This document shows, one piece after another, positions 1 through 4,345 of a stretch of 5,487 nucleotides of DNA; the stretch's first letter is position 1; each line of letters opens with the position of its first letter. Below the pieces are notes generated by a model. The model was not told the DNA's origin and ran no database searches. It saw only the letters and a list, made by a program, of their open reading frames with translations. Origin of the DNA: Solirubrobacterales bacterium (lineage in GTDB: Bacteria > Actinomycetota > Thermoleophilia > Solirubrobacterales > Solirubrobacteraceae); contig JAATFK010000428.1 of assembly GCA_015655225.1 (NCBI GenBank), positions 1-5,487 on the forward strand, in the 5' to 3' direction. The translations under genes and the position numbers were made by a program.

Positions 1-1
1 C

Positions 2-472
2 AACGCGGGCATCGCCCTGAACGACGGAGAGGGCCTCCCCAGCACCGTCGCCCTCGAGACCATCCACAGGGACCTCGAGGTCAACTTCTTCGGAGCCCTG
101 CGGGTCATCCAGGCCTTCCTGCCCTTGGTCAAGAAGTCGCCGGACGGGCGCATCGTCAACGTCAGCACCACGTTGGCGTCTCTTGGCACGCTCGCACAGC
201 CCGAAAGCCCGCTGCAGGCCTACCCGGTCTTCGCCTACCCGGTCTCCAAGACCGCCCTGAACACGATCACCGGCTGGCTGGCCGCCGAGCTCGCAGACAC
301 TCCCATTAAGGTCAATTCGGTTTGCCCCGGCGCCAACAAGACCGACATGAACCCCGATCCCGCCGGCCAGCACCCGTCCGAAGGAGCCAAGGTGGTCGTA
401 CGCGCCGCCACCCTCCCGGCCGACGGACCCAGCGGCACGTTCTTCGACCTCAACGGCTCCGTCCCCTGGTGA
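2..472 (+). CDS. Carbonyl-reductase-like short-chain dehydrogenase/reductase (5' truncated by window)
   Basis: This is the C-terminal 156 residues of an NAD(P)-dependent SDR. The frame is open from base 2, so the N-terminal Rossmann strand with the TGxxxGxG nucleotide-binding motif lies outside the window. Visible parts are the NAG of the NNAG motif at fragment residues 1-3, VNFFG at 27-31 with the catalytic-tetrad Asn at 28, GRIVNVST at 49-56, YPVSK (active-site Tyr79 and Lys83), and IKVNSVCPG with KTDM downstream. The late EGA stretch and the GPSGTFF…W ending are typical, from memory, of the human CBR1/plant carbonyl-reductase-like branch. A longer-than-usual Ser-to-Tyr spacing also fits that branch. 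The position that normally holds the catalytic Ser (fourth of NVSS) is Thr56. The substrate is unknown; a ketone or aldehyde reduced in the cytoplasm is likely. An internal TTG at 125 is not the true start because homology extends upstream. The gene converges on the membrane-protein gene. Confidence 0.9.
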   Translation, partial: NAGIALNDGEGLPSTVALETIHRDLEVNFFGALRVIQAFLPLVKKSPDGRIVNVSTTLASLGTLAQPESPLQAYPVFAYPVSKTALNTITGWLAAELADTPIKVNSVCPGANKTDMNPDPAGQHPSEGAKVVVRAATLPADGPSGTFFDLNGSVPW

Positions 473-492
473 GCGGAGTCCCAGGACGACGG

Positions 493-530
493 CCGGCGCC
501 CGACGTGGCAGGGAAGCCGTCGGGCGCCGG
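493..530. terminator. Perfect 13-bp GC hairpin between convergent genes, probable bidirectional terminator
   Basis: The arm CCGGCGCCCGACG (493-505) is followed by a 12-nt loop (506-517) and an exact reverse complement, CGTCGGGCGCCGG (518-530). It starts 20 bp after the stop codon of the left SDR gene and ends 27 bp before the stop codon of the opposing membrane-protein gene, where a shared terminator would be expected. There is no T-tract on either side, so if it terminates it does so as the U-less hairpin type often proposed for high-GC actinobacteria. Confidence 0.75.
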
Positions 531-557
531 GGCGCGTCATGTGTCGCTGGGCCCGAT

Positions 558-1142
558 TCAGGCGTGCGGCCCGGCGACCTCCGTCGCGTCGTCGGCAGGA
601 GCGACGCGTCGTGAGATGAGGCTGCTGAGCCAGTTCACCGGACGGTAGGGCGGCAGCAGCAGGACGATCGCGAGCAGGACGCCGGTCGCGCCGAAGTAGG
701 TGAAGAGCGAGGCGGTGCCGTCGTTGTTCTGGGAGACCGTGTCACCGAACGCGAGCACCGAGAAGACCAGCATCGAGGCGGCGAGACCGGTCAGCAGGAG
801 CGGCTTCGCGCGCTGCGGGAGGAACTCGCCGCGCAGGACGCTGGCGAGGAACACCAGGAACGTCAGGCCCTCGAGCACGCCGAGGATCACCCACGCCTCG
901 TTCGTCCCGGGGAAGGACGAGATGAACGTCCCCGAGAACATTCTGTGGAGGCCCGCCGGAGCGGTGCCGCTGTCGTCGAACAGCTTCTCCTTCATGCTCA
1001 TGAACCAGAGCGTCCCCAACAGCAGGTAGATCCCGCCGAGGACGAGCGCATAGGCGATGCCATCAGCCGTGATGGCGGCGATACGAGGCTTCGTGGTGGC
1101 GGCGGTGCGGTGGCTGCGATCGGCGAACGTGGGAGTCGACAT
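558..1142 (-). CDS. Four-helix integral membrane protein, DoxX-like, function unknown
   Basis: This gene encodes 194 residues. A polar N-terminus (1-26) is followed by four hydrophobic segments at about 28-48, 83-103, 113-133 and 144-163, and then a charged cytoplasmic-looking tail ending near 194. After helix 1 comes a conserved-looking loop, WFMSMKEKLFDD, and then a stretch rich in Gly, Phe and Ser before helix 2. The four-helix size and the helix-1 W/KEKLFD signature resemble the DoxX/DoxD-like and DUF417-like small membrane proteins, some of which are linked to redox or thiosulfate metabolism. That is a fold-level resemblance from memory, not a firm family call. ATG at 1140-1142 was chosen because it gives the full first helix and has a purine-rich GAAGAGAGAAG stretch just upstream. 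The gene stands alone, convergent with the left SDR gene and 109 bp downstream of the phosphoesterase gene on the same strand. Confidence 0.8.
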   Translation of the reverse strand: MSTPTFADRSHRTAATTKPRIAAITADGIAYALVLGGIYLLLGTLWFMSMKEKLFDDSGTAPAGLHRMFSGTFISSFPGTNEAWVILGVLEGLTFLVFLASVLRGEFLPQRAKPLLLTGLAASMLVFSVLAFGDTVSQNNDGTASLFTYFGATGVLLAIVLLLPPYRPVNWLSSLISRRVAPADDATEVAGPHA

Positions 1143-1143
1143 G

Positions 1144-1178
1144 GCTTCTCTCTTCGGGACGGTTGGTCGGTGAGAAGC
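1144..1178 (-). promoter_or_regulatory. 7-bp inverted repeat over the ribosome-binding region of the membrane-protein gene
   Basis: GCTTCTC (1144-1150) and GAGAAGC (1172-1178) are exact inverted repeats with a 21-nt gap. Read on the minus strand, the second arm is the purine-rich GAGAAGC directly in front of the ATG at 1142. A folded leader would therefore hide the putative Shine-Dalgarno region. A weak TAGCGT -10-like hexamer (1179-1184, minus) lies just upstream. The arms are short and the loop is long, so this could be chance. Confidence 0.25.
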
Positions 1179-1251
1179 ACGCTACGGCCGCCCCGCCCGT
1201 CCGCCATCGGCACTCGACCGCCGCTCGCTGCGGTGGACTACTGACCCCCGC

Positions 1252-1740
1252 TCAGCCCTCCTCGCGCGCGACCTGCTCCAACGTCCGGCCGCTCTTGACC
1301 GAACGGGGCTCGTCGCGCTCGGGGTCGCGCCCCGCGTCGGCCGTCTCGTCGCGGCGCTTGATCAGCAGCCACTGCGGCTTCGCGCCGCCGCTGGTCCGCT
1401 GCAGCGTCCAGCCGCCGCGCAGCTTCTCGCCGTCGAGCCAGAAGGACGCGTGACCGGCCGCCAGCGCCTGCGCGAACGGCCGCTCGGGCGCGAGGCTGCG
1501 GTAGCTGCCGGCGTCCCACACGATCACCGCCCCGCTGCCACGACCGCCATGGTGCACGCCCTCGAAGTCGGCGTAGTCGAGCGCGTGGTCGCCGACCTCG
1601 ACCGCGAGGCGCTTCTGCGCCGGGTCGGTCGACGGGCCCTTCGGCACCGCCCACGAGCGCAGGACGCCCTCCACCTCCAGGCGGAAGTCGTAGTGCAGCG
1701 CGGTCGCGTCGTGGAGCTGGATGACGAAGCGGTCCGGCAT
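1252..1740 (-). CDS. Stand-alone LigD-type DNA 3'-phosphoesterase domain protein
   Basis: This gene encodes 162 residues that are almost entirely the 3'-phosphoesterase (PE) domain of the bacterial NHEJ ligase LigD. Such domains trim 3'-ribonucleoside or 3'-phosphate ends at DNA breaks in a metal-dependent reaction. The metal and phosphate ligands known from Pseudomonas LigD all appear present: His10, His16, Asp18 and Arg20 in LHDATALHYDFRLE, then His52 and Tyr56 in DHALDYADFEG. WAVPKGPS (30-37), VIVWD (72-76), the GEKLRGGW stretch and WLLIKRRDE follow in family order. The usual IPEGxYG loop after FEGV is replaced by HHGGRGSG. The tail SVKSGRTLEQVA resembles the linker that follows PE in multidomain LigD. 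No ligase, polymerase or Ku gene is visible. ATG at 1738-1740 is preferred: the frame is open further upstream but there runs inside the TetR gene. The start lies 11 bp after the TetR stop codon with no clear ribosome-binding site, so translational coupling is likely. Confidence 0.9.
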   Translation of the reverse strand: MPDRFVIQLHDATALHYDFRLEVEGVLRSWAVPKGPSTDPAQKRLAVEVGDHALDYADFEGVHHGGRGSGAVIVWDAGSYRSLAPERPFAQALAAGHASFWLDGEKLRGGWTLQRTSGGAKPQWLLIKRRDETADAGRDPERDEPRSVKSGRTLEQVAREEG

Positions 1741-1751
1741 CGCGAGCGCCG

Positions 1752-2351
1752 TCAGCCGGCGGAGGCCCGCAACCGCTCGATCGCCTGGTCGAGCGCGGCC
1801 TCCAAGTGGGTCATCTCGCCGGTCGCGAGCATCACGACGACGCCGCCCTGGATGCCGGCGAGCAGCGCCGCCGCGCTCCGGTCGGCGTCGAGCGAGGCGC
1901 CGACCTTCCCCTGCGCCTGCATGCTGCGGATGCCGGCGGCGATCTGGCCCTGCCAGGCCTCCAGCAGGCCGACGACGATCGTCCGCAGCGCCGGCTCGGT
2001 CGGCCCCAGCTGCGAGGTCAGGACGCTCAGCGGGCAGTGCTGGCCCTGCTGGCGGTAGCGCTCCACGACGAGGTCGCGCCACGCCTGCCAGGCGCGCCAA
2101 GAGGTCAGCTCCCCGAGGAACGGCTGCTGGTCGGCGAGCACGCGGTCGGCCTCGTGCTGGGCGACCGCCAGCAGCAGCTGGGCCTTGCCCTCGGGGAAGT
2201 AGTGGAAGAGCTGGCTCTTGCTCGTGCTGGTGACCGCGCGCACGTCGTCCAGCGAGGTGTTCGCGACGCCGCGCTCGCGCACCTGGGCGGCGGCGCCCTC
2301 GAGGATCCGCTGCCGCGTCGCTCTCCCCTTCGCCGTCAGCGTCGCGCTCAT
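1752..2351 (-). CDS. TetR/AcrR-family transcriptional regulator (probable LmrA/YxaF-like group)
   Basis: This gene encodes 199 residues, a normal TetR length. The N-terminal DNA-binding domain starts with KGRATRQRILEGAA. Its helix-turn-helix lies at about 32-52 (TSLDDVRAVTSTSKSQLFHYF), ending in the family's FHYF stretch followed by KAQLL. The ligand-binding half contains CPLSVLTSQLG at 106-116, like the CPLG-type motif I associate with LmrA/YxaF-type regulators. It ends with an amphipathic ALDQAIERLRA helix. It is divergent from the SDR gene at 2460 and probably represses that gene and itself through the palindromes between them. ATG at 2349-2351 is chosen because a TAGCAT -10-like box sits 7 nt upstream, fitting leaderless transcription. 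ATG at 2358-2360 would add only three residues (MGR) and has no ribosome-binding site. The phosphoesterase gene follows after 11 bp and is probably co-transcribed. The ligand is unknown. Confidence 0.92.
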   Translation of the reverse strand: MSATLTAKGRATRQRILEGAAAQVRERGVANTSLDDVRAVTSTSKSQLFHYFPEGKAQLLLAVAQHEADRVLADQQPFLGELTSWRAWQAWRDLVVERYRQQGQHCPLSVLTSQLGPTEPALRTIVVGLLEAWQGQIAAGIRSMQAQGKVGASLDADRSAAALLAGIQGGVVVMLATGEMTHLEAALDQAIERLRASAG

Positions 2352-2358
2352 GCGACCC

Positions 2359-2364
2359 ATGCTA
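2359..2364 (-). promoter_or_regulatory. Candidate -10 box (TAGCAT) for a leaderless TetR transcript
   Basis: On the minus strand TAGCAT is followed by seven bases and then the ATG at 2351, so a transcript would start at or next to the start codon. This leaderless layout is common in actinobacteria. No convincing -35 is seen at the usual distance. The left palindrome (2369-2384) would lie immediately upstream of this box, which suits autorepression. Confidence 0.35.
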
Positions 2365-2368
2365 CCGC

Positions 2369-2384
2369 TGGACCGATGAGTCCA
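2369..2384. promoter_or_regulatory. TetR operator candidate 1 (TGGAC-N6-GTCCA)
   Basis: TGGACCGATGAGTCCA has exact 5-bp outer arms around a 6-bp centre. It lies 18 bp upstream of the TetR start codon in the divergent spacer. Its length and arms match the second palindrome at 2400-2415. The core also resembles the GACC…GGTC-type boxes I recall for LmrA/YxaF regulators, although that comparison is from memory. Confidence 0.6.
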
Positions 2385-2390
2385 TTCATC

Positions 2391-2399
2391 TGCTAGTAA
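2391..2399 (+). promoter_or_regulatory. Candidate extended -10 (TGC-TAGTAA) for the SDR gene
   Basis: This lies in the only A/T-rich stretch of the spacer. A TGn element precedes TAGTAA, and initiation about seven bases downstream would fall inside the second palindrome at 2400-2415. The transcript would then have a leader of roughly 55 nt. No good -35 is seen; TGGACC at 2369 is the nearest resemblance but its spacing is 19 bp. Confidence 0.35.
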
Positions 2400-2415
2400 T
2401 GGACCCTCGGGTCCA
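2400..2415. promoter_or_regulatory. TetR operator candidate 2 (TGGACCC-TC-GGGTCCA)
   Basis: This is a perfect 7-bp inverted repeat with a 2-bp centre. It shares the TGGAC-N6-GTCCA frame with the palindrome at 2369-2384 and starts 31 bp from it, about three helical turns, so both sites would sit on the same DNA face. It covers the expected start of the SDR transcript. Confidence 0.65.
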
Positions 2416-2429
2416 CCGAGGGACCCGAG
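2406..2429 (+). promoter_or_regulatory. Overlapping 9-bp stem in the SDR leader
   Basis: CTCGGGTCC (2406-2414), loop ACCGAG (2415-2420) and GGACCCGAG (2421-2429) form an exact 9-bp stem. It reuses the right half of operator candidate 2 and adds a third GGACCC half-site. It may be a spaced third regulator half-site or an RNA hairpin at the start of the SDR messenger. Confidence 0.4.
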
Positions 2430-2441
2430 CCACCATCCACC

Positions 2442-2448
2442 GAGAGGA
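2442..2448 (+). promoter_or_regulatory. Ribosome-binding site of the SDR gene
   Basis: GAGAGGA lies 11 bases before the ATG at 2460. The spacing is slightly long, but it is the only purine-rich match in the leader, and no alternative in-frame start lies closer to it. Confidence 0.55.
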
Positions 2449-2459
2449 CACCGCGTCAG

Positions 2460-3218
2460 ATGCCAGGCCGCCTGCAGGACCGCACCGCGCTCGTCACCGG
2501 CTCCACCAGCGGGATCGGGAAGGGCATCGCGCTCGCGCTCGCCGCCGAGGGCGCCCACGTCGTCATCAACGGCCGCGACGCCGAGCGCGGCGCAGCGGTC
2601 GTCGCCGAGATCGCCGCCGGCGGCGGTCGCGCCGACTTCGTCGCCGCCGACCTCGGCGCCGCTCCCGACGCCGTCCGCGCCCTCGCCGCCGAGGCCACCG
2701 CCGTGCTCGGCGGCCACGTCGACGTCCTCGTCAACAACGCCGGGATCTTCCCGTCGAGCCCGAACGCGGAGGTCTCCGACGCCACGCTCGACGCCGTCCT
2801 CGCCGTCAACGTCCGGGCGCCGCACGTCCTGACCGCCGCAATCGCGCCCGCGATGGCCGCGCGCGGCTCCGGCGCGATCGTCAACGTCGGCTCGTGGGTC
2901 GCGTCGATCGGCGCGGGCACCGCGCTCTACAGCGGCTCGAAGGCCGCGCTCGAGCAGTTCTCGCGCTCGTGGGCCTTCGAGTACGGACCGTCCGGCGTGC
3001 GCGTCAACGCGATCGCGCCGGGCGTCACCCTGACCGAGGGCACCGCCCCCGCCCGCGAGATCCTCGACCGGATGGTCGCGGGCACGCCGGCCGGCCGCCT
3101 CGGCACGCCCGCCGACATCGCCGCCGGCGTCGTCTACCTCGCGAGCGACGAGGCGTCGTTCGTCCACGGCGCGACGCTCCAGGTCGACGGCGGGGCGCTC
3201 ACCACCCGGCCGCGCTGA
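2460..3218 (+). CDS. Classical SDR-family NAD(P)-dependent oxidoreductase
   Basis: This is a complete 252-residue classical SDR, a cytoplasmic enzyme that oxidises an alcohol or reduces a carbonyl using NAD(P). All landmarks are present: TGSTSGIG (13-20) for cofactor binding, NNAG (92-95), catalytic Asn117, Ser145 in NVGS, and Tyr157 and Lys161 in YSGSK with the usual 12-residue Ser-Tyr gap. VNAIAPG follows the active site, and VHGATLQVDGG forms the C-terminal seal. NGRD at 37-40, with an Arg rather than an acidic residue after the second strand, suggests a preference for NADP(H); this is inference. FabG-like enzymes share this pattern, but the isolated setting beside a TetR gene points to a stress- or xenobiotic-induced reductase rather than fatty-acid synthesis. 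It is divergently transcribed from the TetR gene and probably controlled by the palindromes upstream. The VIT-like gene follows 33 bp downstream. Confidence 0.95.
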   Translation: MPGRLQDRTALVTGSTSGIGKGIALALAAEGAHVVINGRDAERGAAVVAEIAAGGGRADFVAADLGAAPDAVRALAAEATAVLGGHVDVLVNNAGIFPSSPNAEVSDATLDAVLAVNVRAPHVLTAAIAPAMAARGSGAIVNVGSWVASIGAGTALYSGSKAALEQFSRSWAFEYGPSGVRVNAIAPGVTLTEGTAPAREILDRMVAGTPAGRLGTPADIAAGVVYLASDEASFVHGATLQVDGGALTTRPR

Positions 3219-3227
3219 GCGGGGGCC

Positions 3228-3233
3228 TAGACT
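3228..3233 (+). promoter_or_regulatory. Candidate -10 box (TAGACT) before the VIT-like gene
   Basis: TAGACT fits the TAnnnT pattern and lies 18 bases upstream of the ATG at 3252, just after the SDR stop codon. No clear -35 is visible. It could give the membrane-protein gene its own short transcript, although read-through from the SDR gene is equally possible because no terminator separates them. Confidence 0.3.
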
Positions 3234-3251
3234 GGCACGCGTGCTGCGCGG

Positions 3252-3698
3252 ATGACCGGCGACGACCGCAGACAGGCGATCTTCGGCGGCTTCGACGGGA
3301 TGACGAGCGCGCTGGCGGTGATCACCGCCGCCGTCACCGCCGGCCAGGCGCGCGGGGCGCTGCTCGTGACCGCGATCGGCGTCGCGATCGCCGCCGGGGT
3401 CGGGATGGGCGGCGGCGAGTACCTCTCCGACACCTCCGAGGGCGGCCAGCTGCGCCGCGCCGTCGTGATGACCGTCGCGACGCTCGCCGGCGCGCTCGCG
3501 CCGATCGTCCCCTACGCCGTGCTCGGGCCGGGCGTCCCCGCGGCGCTGATCGCCGGCGCGATCGCGCTGGCCGTCGGCGCCCTGATCGCCCACGTGCGGG
3601 GCGGCACGCGGCGCGCCTACGTCGTCACGTACGGGATGCTGCTCGTCGTCGGCGGCCTCACGATCCTCGAGTCGGCCTTGATCGGCGGGGGCGGCTGA
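3252..3698 (+). CDS. Short VIT1/CCC1-family-like membrane protein lacking the cytosolic metal-binding insert
   Basis: This gene encodes 148 residues with about five membrane segments (near 11-31, 35-53, 70-92, 95-115 and 122-143). The start FGGFDGMTSALAVI matches the DG-containing first helix of vacuolar iron transporter-like (VIT1/CCC1/nodulin-21) proteins, which move Fe2+ or Mn2+ across membranes. The conserved Asp is residue 15. GGGEYLS (53-59) matches the GEYxS signature at the end of helix 2. Helix 3 then begins almost at once, and GALAPIVPY (80-88) matches the family's PxxPY segment. Usual members are around 230 residues with a helical cytosolic metal-binding region between helices 2 and 3; here only about ten residues connect them. 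Metal transport is therefore plausible but not shown. ATG at 3252 is the only sensible start; an upstream GTG is out of frame and stops at once. Ribosome binding is weak. Confidence 0.75.
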   Translation: MTGDDRRQAIFGGFDGMTSALAVITAAVTAGQARGALLVTAIGVAIAAGVGMGGGEYLSDTSEGGQLRRAVVMTVATLAGALAPIVPYAVLGPGVPAALIAGAIALAVGALIAHVRGGTRRAYVVTYGMLLVVGGLTILESALIGGGG

Positions 3699-3719
3699 GG
3701 CCGGGCGGCCCGCCCCGCC
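3684..3719. terminator. Weak GC hairpin at the convergent VIT-like/TetR junction
   Basis: GGCGGGG (3684-3690) and CCCCGCC (3713-3719) can pair across the 23-bp gap between two convergent stop codons, and a smaller CGGG/CCCG stem (3702-3712) lies inside. The arms overlap the end of the VIT-like gene. The stretch is so GC-rich that pairing by chance is likely. Confidence 0.3.
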
Positions 3720-3721
3720 GC

Positions 3722-4291
3722 CTATCCCGCCGCGAACGCCCGCACGAAGGTCTCCCCCAGCAGCCAGCCGGCGCGTGCCTCGTCGACGCGCCCCGCCAGC
3801 AGCTGCTCGCTCGCGCCGACCGCCAGCGGCGAGACCATCCCGTGGATCCACTCGGGCGAGAGCGTCGCCGTCAGCTCGCCGCGCGCCTGCGTCTCGCGGA
3901 TCCAGGCCAGCAGCGGGTCGTCCTCCAGCGGCTGGCGGCGCCAGGTCTCCTGCCCGAGCCCGGCGTGCGCCTCCAGGAAGCGGTAGCGGGCGCCGAGCGA
4001 GACGATCTCGACGCCGAGCCGCCGCAGGACGTCCTCGGTCGAGCCGCCGGCCGCGACCGCCGCGATCACGACCGCGCGGCCCTCGGCGACGATCCGCTCG
4101 AAGATCGCGCGGATCAGGTCGTCGCGCGTCGGGAAGTTGCGGTAGACGGTCGTGCGCCCGAGGCCGGAGGCGTCCGCGACCTCGCGCATCGACGCGTCGG
4201 GCTTGTGCGCGAGCAGCAGCATCGCGGCGTCGACCACCACGTCGCGGTTGCGACGCGCGTCAGCGCGGACTGGGGGTTCGGGGGCGGTCAT
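3722..4291 (-). CDS. TetR/AcrR-family transcriptional regulator of the adjacent MFS exporter
   Basis: This gene encodes 189 residues. After a short proline-rich, Arg-containing leader (1-15), the N-terminal domain begins NRDVVVDAAMLLL. Its helix-turn-helix runs at about 34-53 (SMREVADASGLGRTTVYRNF), ending in the TTVYRNFPTRDDL pattern that strongly marks TetR proteins. The remaining 125 residues form an Ala- and Leu-rich helical ligand-binding domain with no recognisable specificity signature; SPEWIHGMVSPLAVGA near the middle of that half is typical of exporter-linked TetRs. ATG at 4289-4291 is used; no better in-frame start exists. The gene is divergent from the DHA2 exporter with a 54-bp spacer that holds a 24-bp dyad, so it most likely represses the pump and itself until a drug-like ligand binds. 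It converges with the VIT-like gene. Confidence 0.93.
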   Translation of the reverse strand: MTAPEPPVRADARRNRDVVVDAAMLLLAHKPDASMREVADASGLGRTTVYRNFPTRDDLIRAIFERIVAEGRAVVIAAVAAGGSTEDVLRRLGVEIVSLGARYRFLEAHAGLGQETWRRQPLEDDPLLAWIRETQARGELTATLSPEWIHGMVSPLAVGASEQLLAGRVDEARAGWLLGETFVRAFAAG

Positions 4292-4301
4292 CGTCTAAGC
4301 G

Positions 4302-4325
4302 GGGCAGATGGGTACCATTTTGCCC
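4302..4325. promoter_or_regulatory. TetR operator candidate, imperfect 24-bp dyad centred on GGTACC
   Basis: GGGCA (4302-4306) and TGCCC (4321-4325) are exact inverted arms sharing a centre with the palindrome GGTACC (4311-4316). Nine of twelve base pairs across the dyad are symmetric; the mismatches are at 4307/4320, 4309/4318 and 4310/4317. It occupies the middle of the 54-bp divergent spacer and overlaps the candidate -10 of the MFS gene, which suits a TetR dimer blocking both promoters. Confidence 0.6.
4313..4318 (+). promoter_or_regulatory. Candidate -10 box (TACCAT) of the MFS exporter gene
   Basis: TACCAT fits TAnnnT, lies in the least GC-rich part of the spacer and would give a leader of about 20 nt ending in a good ribosome-binding site. 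It sits inside the dyad at 4302-4325. No recognisable -35 was found. Confidence 0.35.
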
Positions 4326-4336
4326 ACATCCGACCT

Positions 4337-4340
4337 GGAG
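4337..4340 (+). promoter_or_regulatory. Ribosome-binding site fixing the MFS start
   Basis: GGAG lies five bases before the ATG at 4346, the best-placed Shine-Dalgarno match in the window. It supports this start codon over the internal ATGs at codons 31 and 32. Confidence 0.7.
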
Positions 4341-4345
4341 ACCCT

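Noticed and set aside
235..648. Extra small open frames over the left SDR gene and the terminator
   Set aside because: They have shadow-like composition, overlap a clearly coding SDR frame and run through the 13-bp hairpin.
1143..1251. Possible small gene or RNA between the phosphoesterase and membrane-protein genes
   Set aside because: The 109-bp gap has no good start, no stable structure beyond the short leader repeat and no recognisable RNA family.
1741..2100. N-terminal extension of the phosphoesterase frame into the TetR gene
   Set aside because: The extra 120 codons are Arg/Gly/Ala-rich out-of-frame TetR sequence. The PE domain begins right after ATG 1738-1740.
1450..2396. Plus-strand open frames opposite the TetR and phosphoesterase genes
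   Set aside because: They are His-, Arg- and Ala-rich shadows with no motif and no ribosome-binding site; the minus-strand frames carry complete domains.
2352..3851. Long minus-strand open frame running upstream of the TetR gene, opposite the SDR and VIT-like genes
   Set aside because: Only its last 199 codons are a real TetR gene. The rest is low-complexity Arg/Gly/Asp/Ala sequence, the usual antisense shadow of GC-rich codons, and it crosses the operator region and two clear genes.
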